DNA of 64,000 nt from Calendula officinalis (lineage: Eukaryota; Streptophyta; Magnoliopsida; Asterales; Asteraceae), in NCBI GenBank assembly GCA_963853835.1, contig OY970830.1, positions 43,939,466 through 44,003,465 on the forward strand, in the 5' to 3' direction. A program made the position numbers and the translations under genes. The notes beneath the pieces are model-generated. The model was not told where the DNA came from, did no database searches, and saw nothing but the letters and a program-made list of their open reading frames with translations. Of this stretch, positions 54,601-64,000 are shown in pieces. Each line of letters begins with the position of its first letter. The stretch's first letter is position 1.

Positions 54601-55020
54601 GACCTTGAGGCTTGAGCCTTTAGCCTTTAGCCTTTAGCCTTGAGCCTTGATCCTTGGTCTTTGAGCCTTGAGCCTTGTGCCTTAAAACTTGAACACTGAC
54701 CCTTGACCCTTGAGCGTTGAGCCTTGAGCGATGAGCCTTAAGCATGGAGCCTGGAGCCTTGAGCCTTCAGCCTTGAGCCTTGAGCCTTGAGCCTTGAGCC
54801 TTGAGCCTTGAGCCTTGAGCCTTGAGCCTTGTGCCTTGAGCCTTGAGCCTTAAGCCTTGTGCCTTGAGCCTTGAGCCTTGAGCCTTTAGCCTTTAGCCTT
54901 TAGCCTTGAGCCTTCATCCTTGGTCTTTGAGCCTTGAGCCTTGTGCCTTAAAACTTGAACCCTGACCCTTGACCCTTGAGCGTTGAGCCTTGAGCGATGA
55001 GCCTTAAGCATGGAGCCTGG
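51660..55020. repeat. ~1.78-kb tandem duplication
   Basis: Copy 1 is about 51660-53440 and copy 2 about 53450-55020 or slightly beyond. The rare string GTGCCAACCCTGACC occurs at both (CAACCC 51761 and 53550, offset 1789); GCGCGTTTAGCC 52341 to 54116 (1775); TTGAACACTGACCC 52921 to 54689 (1768). The offset falls in steps of 14 and 7, that is, whole heptamers were lost. It begins only ~180 bp from the Copia element but does not include it. Confidence 0.8.
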
Positions 55021-58000
55021 AGCCTTGAGCCTTCAGCCTTGAGCCTTGAGCCTTGAGCCTTGAGCCTTGAGCCTTGAGCCTTGAGCCTTGAGCCTTGTGC
55101 CTTGAGCCTTGAGCCTTAAGCCTTGTGCCTTGAGCCTTGAGCCTTGAGCCTTGAGCCTTGAGCCTTGAGCCTTGAGCCTTGAGCCTTGATCCTTGGTCTT
55201 TGAGCCTTGAGCCTTGAGCATTGAGCCTTGAGCCTTGAGCCTTGTGCCTTGAGCCTTGATCCTTGAGCCTTGAGCCTTGAGCCTTGAGCCTTGAGCCTTG
55301 AGCCTTGAGCCTTGAGCCTTGAGCCTTGAGCCTTGAGCCTTGAGCCTTCAGCCTTCAGCCTTGAGCCTTGTGCCTTGAGCCTTGAGCCTTGAGCATTGAG
55401 CCTTGCGCGTTTAGCCTTGAGCCTTGAGCCTTGATCCTTTGGCCTTGAGCCTTGAGCCTTGAGCTCTGAGCCTTGAGCTCTGCGCCTTGAGCCTTGACCC
55501 TTGACCCTTAAGCCTTGACCCTTGAGCCTTTTTCCTGAAGCCTTGAGCCTTGAGCCTTGAGCCTTGAGCCTTGAGCCTTGAGCCTTGTGCCTTGAGCCTT
55601 GAGCCTTGAGCCTTGTGCCTTGAGCCTTGAGCCTTGAGCCTTGAGCCTTGAGCCTTGAGCCTTGAGCCTTGAGCCTTGAGCCTTGAGCCTTGAGCCTTGA
55701 GCATTGAGCCTTGAGCCTTGAGCCTTGTGCCTTGAGCCTTGAGCCTTGAGCCTTGAGCCTTGAGCCTTGAGCCTTGAGCCTTGAGCCTTGAGCCTTGAGC
55801 CTTGAGCCTTGAGCATTGAGCCTAGAGCCTTGAGCCTTGAGCATTGAGCATTGAGCCTAGAGCCTTGAGCCTTGAGCCTTGAGCCTTTAGCCTTGAGCCA
55901 TGTGCCTTGACCCTTGAGCCCTGACCCTTGAGCCTTGACCCTTGAGCCTTGAGCAATGAGCCTTGTGCCTTTAGCCTTGAGCCTTAAGCCTTGTGCCTTG
56001 AGCCTTGAGCCTTGAGCCTTGAGCCTTGATCCTTGGTCTTTGAGCCTTGAGCCTTGAGCATTGAGCCTTGAGCCTTGAGCCTTGTGCCTTGAGCCTTAAG
56101 CCTTGAGCTTTGAGCCTTGAGCCTTGAGCCTTGAGCCTTGAGCCTTGAGCCTTGAGCCTTGAGCCTTGAGCCTTGAGCCTTCAGCCTTGAGCCTTGTGCC
56201 TTGAGCCTTGAGCCTTGAGCATTGAGCCTTGCGCGTTTAGCCTTGAGCGTTGAGCCTTGAGCCTTTGGCCTTGAGCCTTGAGCTCTGAGCCTTGAGCTCT
56301 GCGCCTTGAGCCTTGACCCTTGACCCTTAAGCCTTGACCCTTGAGCCTTTTTCCTGAAGCCTTGAGCCTTGAGCCTTGAGCCTTGAGCCTTGAGCCTTGA
56401 GCCTTGTGCCCTGAGCCCTGAGCCTTAAGCCTTGTGCCTTGAGCCTTGAGCCTTGAGCCTTGAGCCTTGAGCCTTGAGCCTTGAGCCTTGAACCTTGAGC
56501 CTTGAGCATTGAGCCTTGAGCCTTGAGCCTTGTGCCTTGAGCCTTGAGCCTTGAGCCTTGAGCCTTGAGCCTTGAGCCTTGAGCCTTGAGCCTTGAGCCT
56601 TGAGCCTTGAGCATTGAGCCTAGAACCTTGAGCCTTGAGCATTGAGCATTGAGCCTAGAGCCTTGAGCCTTGAGCCTTGAGCCTTTAGCCTTGAGCCATG
56701 TGCCTTGACCCTTGAGCCCTGACCCTTGAGCCTTGACTCTTGAGCCTTGAGCAATGAGCCTTGTGCCTTTAGCCTTGAGCCTTGAGCCTTGAGCCTTTAG
56801 CCTTGATCCTTGGTCTTTGAGCCTTGAGCCTTGAGCATTGAGCCTTGAGCCTTGAGCCTTGTGCCTTGAGCCTTGAGCCTTGAGCCTTGAGCCTTGAGCC
56901 TTGAGCCTTGAGCCTTGAGCCTTGAGCCTTGAGCCTTGAGCCTTGAGCCTTGAGCCTTGAGCCTTGAGCCTTGAGCCTTGTGCCTTGAGCCTTGAGCCTT
57001 GAGCATTGAGCCTTGCGCGTTTAGCCTTGAGCCTTGAGCCTTGAGCCTTGAGCCTTTGGCCTTGAGCCTTGAGCCTTGAGCTCTGAGCCTTGAGCTCTAC
57101 GCCTTGAGCCTTGACCCTTAACCCTTAAGCCTTGACCCTTGAGCCTTTTTCCTGAAGCCTTGAGCCTTGAGCCTTGAGCCTTGAGCCTTGAGCCTTGAGC
57201 CTTATGCCTTGAGCCTTGAGCCTTAAGCCTTGTGCCTTGAGCCTTGAGCCTTGAGCCTTGAGCCTTGAGCCTTGAGCCTTGAGCCTTGAGCCTTGAGCCT
57301 TGAGCCTTGAACCTTGAGCCTTGAGCATTGAGCCTTGAGCCTTGAGCCTTGTGCCTTGAGCCTTGAGCCTTGAGCCTTGAGCCTTGAGCCTTGAGCCTTG
57401 AGCATTGAGCCTAGAGCCTTGAGCCTTGAGCCTTGAGCATTGAGCATTGAGCCTAGAGCCCTGAGCCTTGAGCCTTGAGCCTTTAGCCTTGAGCCATGAT
57501 CCTTGGTCCTTGAGCCTTGAGCCTTGTGCCTTGACCCTTGAGCCCTGACCCTTGAGCCTTGACCCTTGAGCCTTGAGCGATGAGCCTTGGGCCTTGAGGC
57601 TTGAGCCTTTAGCCTTTAGCCTTTAGCCTTGAGCCTTGATCCTTGGTCTTTGAGCCTTGAGCCTTGTGCCTTAAAACTTGAACCCTGACCCTTGACCCTT
57701 GAGCGTTGAGCCTTGAGCCTTCAGCCTTGAGCCTTGAGCCTTGAGCCTTGAGCCTTGAGCCTTGAGCCTTGAGCCTTGAGCCTTGAGCCTTGAGCCTTGA
57801 GCCTTGAGCCTTGAGCCTTGAGCCTTGAGCCTTGTGCCTTGAGCCTTGAGCCTTAAGCCTTGTGCCTTGAGCCTTGAGCCTTGAGCCTTGAGCCTTGAGC
57901 CTTGAGCATTGAGCATTGAGCCTAGAGCCTTGAGCCTTGAGCCTTTAGCATTGAGCCTTGATCCTTGGTTCTTGAGCCTTGAGCCTTGAGCCTTGAGCCT

Positions 58001-58270
58001 TGAGCCTTGAGCCTTGAGCATTGAGCCTAGAGCCTTGAGGCTTGAGCCTTTAGCCTTGAGCCTTGAGCCTTGAGCCTTGATCCTTGGTCCTTGAGCCTTG
58101 AGCCTTGAGCCTTGTGCCTTAAAACTTGAGCCCTGACCCTTGACCCTTGAGCGTTGAGCCTTGAGCGATGAGCCTTAAGCCTGGAGCCTGGAGCCTTGAG
58201 CCTTGAGCCTTGAGCCTTGAGCCTCGAGCCTTGTGCCTTGAGCCTTGAGCCTTGAGCATTGAGCCTTGCG
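55020..58270. repeat. ~0.8-kb higher-order repeat region
   Basis: GCGCGTTTAGCC occurs near 55405, 56231, 57015 and 58268, and TTTTTCCTGAAG near 55529, 56348, 57146 and 58392. The first three periods are 784-826 bp; the last is ~1250. GAGCTCTGCGCC sits between the two landmarks in the first two and last periods (GAGCTCTACGCC in the third). Confidence 0.7.
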
Positions 58271-59939
58271 CGTTTAGCCTTGAGCCTTGAGCCTTGAGCC
58301 TTTGGCCTTGAGCCTTGAGCCTTGAGTTCTGAGCCTTGAGCTCTGCGCCTTGAGCCTTGACCTTTGACCCTTAAGCCTTGACCCTTGAGCCTTTTTCCTG
58401 AAGCCTTGAGCCTTGAGCCTTGAGCCTTGAGCCTTGAGCCTTGAGCCTTGAGCCTTGAGCCTTGAGCTTTGAGCCTTGAGCCTTGTGTCTTGAGCCTTGA
58501 GCCTTGAGCCTTGAGCCTTGAGCCTTGAGCCTTGAGCCTTGAGCCTTGAGCCTTGAGCCTTGAGCCTTGAGCCTTGTGCCTTGAGCCTTGAGCCTTGAGC
58601 CTTGTGCCTTGAGCCTTGAGCCTTGAGCCTTGAGCCTTGAGCCTTGAACCTTGAGCCTTGAGCATTGAGCCTTGAGCCTTGAGCCTTGTGCCTTGAGCGT
58701 TGAGCCTTGAGCCTTGAGCCTTGAGCCTTGAGCCTTGAGCCTTGAGCCTTGAGCCTTGAGCCTTGAGCCTTGAGCCTTGAGCCTTGAGCCTTGAGCATTG
58801 AGCCTAGAGCCTTGAGCCTTGAGCCTTGAGCATTGAGCATTGAGCCTAGAGCCTTGAGCCTTGAGCCTTTAGCCTTGAGCCATGATCCTTGGTCCTTGAG
58901 CCTTGAGCCTTGTGCCTTGACCCTTGAGCCCTGACCCTTGAGCCTTGACCCTTGAGCCTTGAGCGATGAGCCTTGGGCCTTGAGGCTTGAGCCTTTAGCC
59001 TTTAGCCTTTAGCCTTTAGCCTTGAGCCTTGATCCTTGGTCTTTGAGCCTTGAGCCTTGTGCCTTAAAACTTGAACCCTGACCCATGACCCTTGAGCGTT
59101 GAGCCTTGAGCGATGAGCCTTGAGCCTTCAGCCTTGAGCCTTGAGCCTTGAGCCTTGAGCCTTGAGCCTTGAGCCTTGAGCCTTGAGCCTTGAGCCTTGA
59201 GCCTTGAGCCTTGAGCCTTGAGCCTTGTGCCTTGAGCCTTAAGCCTTGTGCCTTGAGCCTTGAGCCTTGAGCCTTGAGCCTTGAGCCATGAGCCTTGAGC
59301 ATTGAGCATTGAGCCTAGAGCCTTGAGCCTTGAGCCTTTAGCATTGAGCCTTGATCCTTGGTTCTTGAGCCTTGAGCCTTGAGCCTTGAGCCTTGAGCCT
59401 TGAGCATTGAGCCTAGAGCCTTGAGGCTTGATCCTTTAGCCTTGAGCCTTGAGCCTTGATCCTTGGTCTTTGAGCCTTGAGCCTTGAGCCTTGTGCCTTA
59501 AAACTTGAGCCCTGACCCTTGACCCTTGAGCGTTGAGCCTTGAGCGATGAGCCTTAAGCCTGGAGCCTGGAGCCTTGAGCCTTGAGCCTTGAGCCTCGAG
59601 CCTTGTGCCTTGAGCCTTGAGCCTTGAGCCTTGAGCATTGAGCCTTGCGCGTTTAGCCTTGAGCCTTGAGCCTTGAGCCTTTGGCCTTGAGCCTTGAGCC
59701 TTGAGCCTTGAGCCTTGAGCCTTGAGCCTTGAGCCTTGAGCCTTGAGCCTTGAGCCTTTGGCCTTGTTCCTTGAACCTTGAGCCTTGAGCCTTGAGCCTT
59801 GAGCCTTGAGCCTTGAGCCTTGAGCCTTGAGCCTTGAGCCTTGAGCCTTGAGCCTTGTGCCTTGAGACTTGAGCCTTGAGCCTTGTGCCTTGAGCCTGGA
59901 GCCTTGAGCCTTGAGCCTTGAGCCTTGAGCCTTGAGCCT

Positions 59940-62330
59940 CGAGCCTTGAGCCTTGAGCCTGGAGCCTTTTTCCTGAAGCCTTGAGCCTTGAGCCTCGAGC
60001 CTTGTTCCTTGAACCTTGAGCCTTGAGCCTTGAGCCTTGAGCCTTGAGCCTTGAGCCTTGAGCCTTGAGCCTTGAGCCTAAAGCCTTGAGCCTTGAGCCT
60101 TGACCCTTTAGCCTTGAGCCTTGATCCTTGGTCCTTGAGCCTTGAGCCTTGAGCCTTGTGCCTTGAGCCTTGACCCCTGACCCTTGAGCCTTGACCGTTG
60201 AGCCTTAAACGATGAGCCTTGAGCCTTGAGCCTTGAGCCTTGAGCCTTGAGCCTTGAGCCTTGAGCCTTGAGCCTTGAGACTTGAGCCTTGAGCCTTGAC
60301 CCTTGACCCTTGAGCCTTCAGCCTTGAGCCTTGATCGTTGGTCCTTGAGCCTTGAGCCTTGAGCCTTGAGCCTTGAGCCTTGAGCGTTGACCCTTGTGCC
60401 TTGAGCCTTGAGCATCGAGCATTGAGCCTAGAGCCTTGAGCCTTAAGCCTTGAGCCTTTAGCCTTGAGCCTTGATCCTTGGTTTTGAGCCTTGAGCCTTG
60501 TTCCTTGAACCTTGAGCCCTGAGCCTTGAGCCTTGAGCCTTGAGCCTTGAGCCTTGAGCCTTGAGCCTTGAGCCTTGAGCCTTGAGCCTTGAGCCTTGAG
60601 CCTTGAGCCTTATGCATTGAGCATTGAGCCTTGAGCCTTGAGCCTTGAGCCTTGAGCCTTGAGCCTTGAGCCTTGAGCATTGAGCCTAGAGCCTTGAGCC
60701 TTGAGCCTTTAGCATTGAGCCTTGATACTTGGTTCTTGAGCCTTGAGCCTTGAGCCTTGAGCCTTGAGCCTGGAGCCTTGAGCCTTGAGCATTGAGCCTA
60801 GAGCCTTGAGGCATGAGCCTTTAGCCTGGAGCCTTGATCCTTGATCCTTGGTCCTTGAGCCTTAAGCCTTGAGCCTTGTGCCTTTAAACTTGAGCCCTGA
60901 CCCTTGACCCTTGAGCGTTGAGCCTTGAGCGATGAGCCTTAAGCCTGGAGCCTTGAGCCTTGAGACTTGGGCCTTTAGCCTTGAGCCTTGAGCCTTGCGC
61001 CTTGAGCCTTGAGCCTAGAGCCTTGAGCCTTGAGCCTTGAGCCTTGAGCCTTGAGCCTTGACCCTTGAGCCTTGAGCCTTGAGCCTTGAGCCTTGAGCCT
61101 TGAGCCTTTAGCCTTGAGCCTTGATCCTTGGTCCTTGAGCCTTGAGCCTTGTGCCTTGACCCTTGAGCCCTGACCCTTGAGCCTTGACCCTTGAGCCTTG
61201 AGCGATGAGCCTTGGGCCTTGAGGATTGAGCCTTTAGCCTTTAGCCTTTAGCCTTGAGCCTTGATCCTTGGTCTTTGAGCCTTGAGCCTTGTGCCTTAAA
61301 ACTAGAACCCTGACCCTTGACCCTTGAGCGTTGAGCCTTGAGCGATGACCCTTAAGCATGGAGCCTGGAGCCTTGAGCCTTCAGCCTTGAGCCTTGAGCC
61401 TTGAGCCTTGAGCCTTGAGCCTTGAGCCTTGAGCCTTGAGCCTTGTGCCTTGAGCCTTGAGCCTTAAGCCTTGTGCCTTGAGCCTTGAGCCTTGAGCCTT
61501 GAGCCTTGAGCCTTGAGCCTTGAGCCTTGAGCCTTGAGCCTTGAGCCCTGAGCCTTGAGCCCTGAGCCTTGAGCTCTGAGCCTTGAGCTCTGAGCCTTGA
61601 GCTCTGAGCCTTTAGCCTTGACCCTTGACCCTTAAGCCTTGACCCTGGAGCCTTTTTCCTGAAGCCTTGAGCCTTGAGCCTCGAGCCTTGTTCCTTGAAC
61701 CTTGAGCCTTGAGCCTTGAGCCTTGAGCCTTGAGCCTTGAGCCTTGAGCCTTGAGCCTTGAGCCTTGTGCCTTGAGCCTTGAGCCTTGAGCCTTGTGCCT
61801 TGTGCCTTGAGCCTTGAGCCTTGAGCCTTGAGCCTTGAGCCTTGAGCCTTGAGCCTTGAGCCTTGAGCCTGGAGCCTTTTTCCTGAAGCCTTGAGCCTTG
61901 AGCCTCGAGCCTTGTTCCTTGAACCTTGAGCCTTGAGCCTTGAGCCTTGAGCCTTGAGCCTTGAGCCTTGAGCCTAAAGCCTTGAGCCTTGACCCTTTAG
62001 CCTTGAGCCTTGATCCTTGGTCCTTGAGCCTTGAGCCTTGAGCCTTGTGCCTTGACCCCTGACCCTTGAGCCTTGACCGTTGAGCCTTAAACGATGAGCC
62101 TTGAGCCTTGAGCCTTGAGCCTTGAGCCTTGAGCCTTGAGCCTTGAGCCTTGAGACTTGAGCCTTGAGCCTTGACCCTTGACCCTTGAGCCTTCAGCCTT
62201 GAGCCTTGATCGTTTGTCCTTGAGCCTTGAGCCTTGAGCCTTGAGCGTTGACCCTTGTGCCTTGAGCCTTGAGCGTTGACCCTTGTGCCTTGAGCCTTGA
62301 GCATCGAGCATTGAGCCTAGAGCCTTGAGC
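59940..62330. repeat. 1.88-kb spaced duplication near the right end
   Basis: CCTGGAGCCTTTTTCCTGAAG, TTGACCGTTGAGCC, TTAAACGATGAGCC and GAGCGTTGACCCTTGTGCC occur in the same order at ~59950-60420 and ~61868-62310; AAACGATG at 60207 and 62089 gives an offset of 1882. DNA between the two blocks belongs to the ordinary landmark set. Confidence 0.7.
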
Positions 62331-64000
62331 CTTAAGCCTTGAGCCTTTAGCCTTGAGCCTTGATCCTTGGTCCTTGAGCCTTGAGCCTCGTTCCTTGAAC
62401 CTTGAGCCCTGAGCCTTGAGCCTTGAGCCTTGAGCCTTGAGCCTTGAGCCTTGAGCCTTGAGCCTTGAGCCTTGAGCCTTGAGTCTTGATCCGTGAGCCT
62501 TGAGCCTGGAGCCTTGAGCCTGGAGCCTTGAGCCTTGAGCCTTAAGCCTTGAGCCTTGAGCCTTGAGCCTTGAGCCTTGAGCCTTAAGCCTTGAGCCTTG
62601 AGCCTTGAGCCTTAAGCCTTCAGCCTCGAGCCTTGAGCATTGAGCCTAGAGCCTTGAGCCTTTAGCCTTGAGCCTTGAGCCTTGATCCTTGGCCCTTGAG
62701 CCTTGAGCCTTGTGCCTTAAAACTTGAGCCCTGACCCTTGACCCTTGAGCGTTGAGCCTTGAGCGATGAGCCTTAAGCCTGGAGCCTGGAGCGTTGAGCC
62801 TTGAGCCTTGAGCCTTTAGCCTTGAGCCTTGAGCCTTGAGTCTTTAGCCTTGAGCCTTGAGCCTTGAGCTCTGAGCCTTGAGCCTTGACCCTTGAGCCTT
62901 TTTCCTGAAGCTTTGAGCCTTGAGCCTTGAGCCTTGTTCCTTGAGCCTTGAGCCTTGAGCCTTGAGCCTTGAGCCTTGAGCCTTGAGCCTTGAGCCTTGA
63001 GCCTTCAGCCTTGCGCCTTGGGCCTTGAGCCTTGAGCCTTGAGCCTTGAGCTCTTAGCCTTGAGCTTTGAGCCTTTAGCCTTGACCCTTAAACCTTGACC
63101 CTTTAGCCTTTTGCCTAAAGCCTTGAGCCTTGTTCCTTGAGCCTTGAGCCTTGAGCCTTGAGCCTTGAGCCTTGACCCTTTAGCCTTGAGCCTTGATCCT
63201 TGGTCCTTGAGCCTTGTGCCTTGAGCCTTGACCCCTGACCCTTGAGCCTTGACCCTTGTGCCTTGAGCAATGAGCCTTGAGCCTTGAGCCTCGAGCCTTG
63301 AGCCTTGAGCCTTGAGCCTTGAGCCTTGAGCCTTGAGCCTTGAGCCTTGAGCCTTGAGCCTTGTGCCTTGATCCTTGAGCCTTGAGCCTTGAGCTTTGAG
63401 TCTTGAGCCTTGAGCCTTGAGCCTTGATCCTTGAGCCTTGAGCCTTGAGCCTTGAGCCTTGAGCCTTGAGCCTTGAGCCTTGAGCCTAGAGGCTTGAGCC
63501 TTGAGCCTTTAGCATTGAGCCTTGATCGTTGGTCCTTGAGCGTTGAGCGTTGAGCCTTGAGCCTTGAGCCTTAAGCCTTGAGCCTTTAGCATTGAGCCTT
63601 GATCCTTGGTCCTTGAGCCTTGAGCCTTGTTCCTTGAACCTTGAGCCCTGACCCTTGAGCCCTGATCCTTCAGCCTTGAGCGATGAGGCTCGAGCGATGA
63701 GCCTTGAGCCTCGAGCCTTGAGCCTTGAGCCTTGAGCCTTGAGCCTTGAGCCTTGAGCCTTGAGCCTTGAGCCTTGAGCCTTGAGCCTTGAGCCTTGAGC
63801 CATGAGGCTTGAGCCTTGAGCCTTTAGCATTGAGCCTTGATCGTTGGTCCTTGAGCGTTGAGCCTTGAGCCTTGTGCCTTGAGCCTTGAGCCTTAAGCCT
63901 TGAGCCTTTAGCATTGAGCCTTGATCCTTGGTCCTTGAGCCTTGAGCCTTGTTCCTTGAACCTTGAGCCCTGACCCTTGAGCCCTGATCCTTCAGCCTTG

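Larger units (their letters stand above)
51480..64000. repeat. TTGAGCC heptanucleotide satellite, right arm (12.5 kb, continues beyond the window)
   Basis: Same unit and same variant set as the left arm, in the same orientation, so the Copia element simply interrupts one array. Landmarks TTTTTCCTGAAG, TTAAAACTTGA, GCGCGTTTAGCC and GATCCTTGGTCC recur through it. The window ends inside the array. No gene or second transposon is visible. Confidence 0.97.

Noticed and set aside
5288..64000. Telomeric array, because the unit is 7 bp like the plant telomere repeat
   Set aside because: TTGAGCC differs from TTTAGGG at three of seven positions, has no G-run, and no TTTAGGG tract occurs next to it.
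5288..64000. CRISPR-like array
   Set aside because: There are no spacers; units abut directly and the flanks are eukaryotic transposon DNA.
5244..64000. Dozens of minus-strand open frames encoding GSRLKAQ repeats as a gene family
   Set aside because: They follow automatically from a 7-bp unit without stops on that strand, overlap in all frames and lack unique ends.
5288..64000. Centromere
   Set aside because: Nothing in the sequence alone distinguishes a centromeric from a non-centromeric satellite; no centromere-type retrotransposon was recognised.

Overview
The window is plant nuclear DNA, most likely from a member of the daisy family (Asteraceae). It contains a plant-type Ty1/Copia LTR retrotransposon with a tRNA-iMet-like primer site. 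It also contains a decayed reverse-transcriptase gene with a poly(A) tail, of a kind I recall as abundant in Asteraceae protein sets. The unique DNA is AT-rich. The family assignment is inference from recall; no search was run. I see no intact host gene, tRNA, rRNA or CRISPR array.

Layout. (1) 1-1013, minus strand: an open frame of 337 codons that runs off the left edge. It looks like the middle of a coiled-coil, Gag-like retroelement polyprotein. (2) 1051-1097, 4373-4525 and 4833-4932: six copies of a ~47-bp dyad-symmetric motif (CCCTCGGAAA ... TTTCCGAGGG). They flank (3) a dead non-LTR-type element at about 1098-4285, plus strand. It keeps RT motifs and a C-terminal cysteine/histidine cluster plus a possible nuclease-like region, and ends in a 21-A tail. 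It has at least four in-frame stops and several frameshifts, and the second Asp of its YxDD box reads Asn. (4) 4286-5170: two diverged tandem copies of a ~450-bp AT-rich unit. (5) 5288-43416 and 51480-64000: one huge satellite of the heptamer TTGAGCC. It covers about 50.6 kb, roughly 7,200 units and 79% of the window, and runs off the right edge. (6) 43417-51479: an 8,063-bp Copia element inserted in the satellite with a perfect CCTTG target duplication.

The satellite is not a plain array. Variant heptamers and a few longer landmark strings recur in fixed order. They define nested higher-order repeats: 406 bp (58 x 7), about 1.0 kb (two intervals of exactly 1001 = 143 x 7), 1.08, 1.38, 1.6, 1.78 and 1.88 kb, and a 5.87-kb segmental duplication. 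Because 7 leaves remainder 1 modulo 3, all three minus-strand frames encode the same heptad, GSRLKAQ, while the plus strand meets a stop every 21 bp. The array therefore produces many long minus-strand open frames that are best regarded as by-products of the repeat. The consensus unit has no CG or CHG site on either strand, so every consensus cytosine is in CHH context.

The Copia element is young: its two 728-bp LTRs differ at three positions. It has PBS, PPT, Gag, CCHC knuckle, protease, DDE integrase, RT and RNase H in Copia order. A one-base frameshift near 47830 splits the polyprotein into gag-protease-integrase and RT-RNase H frames.
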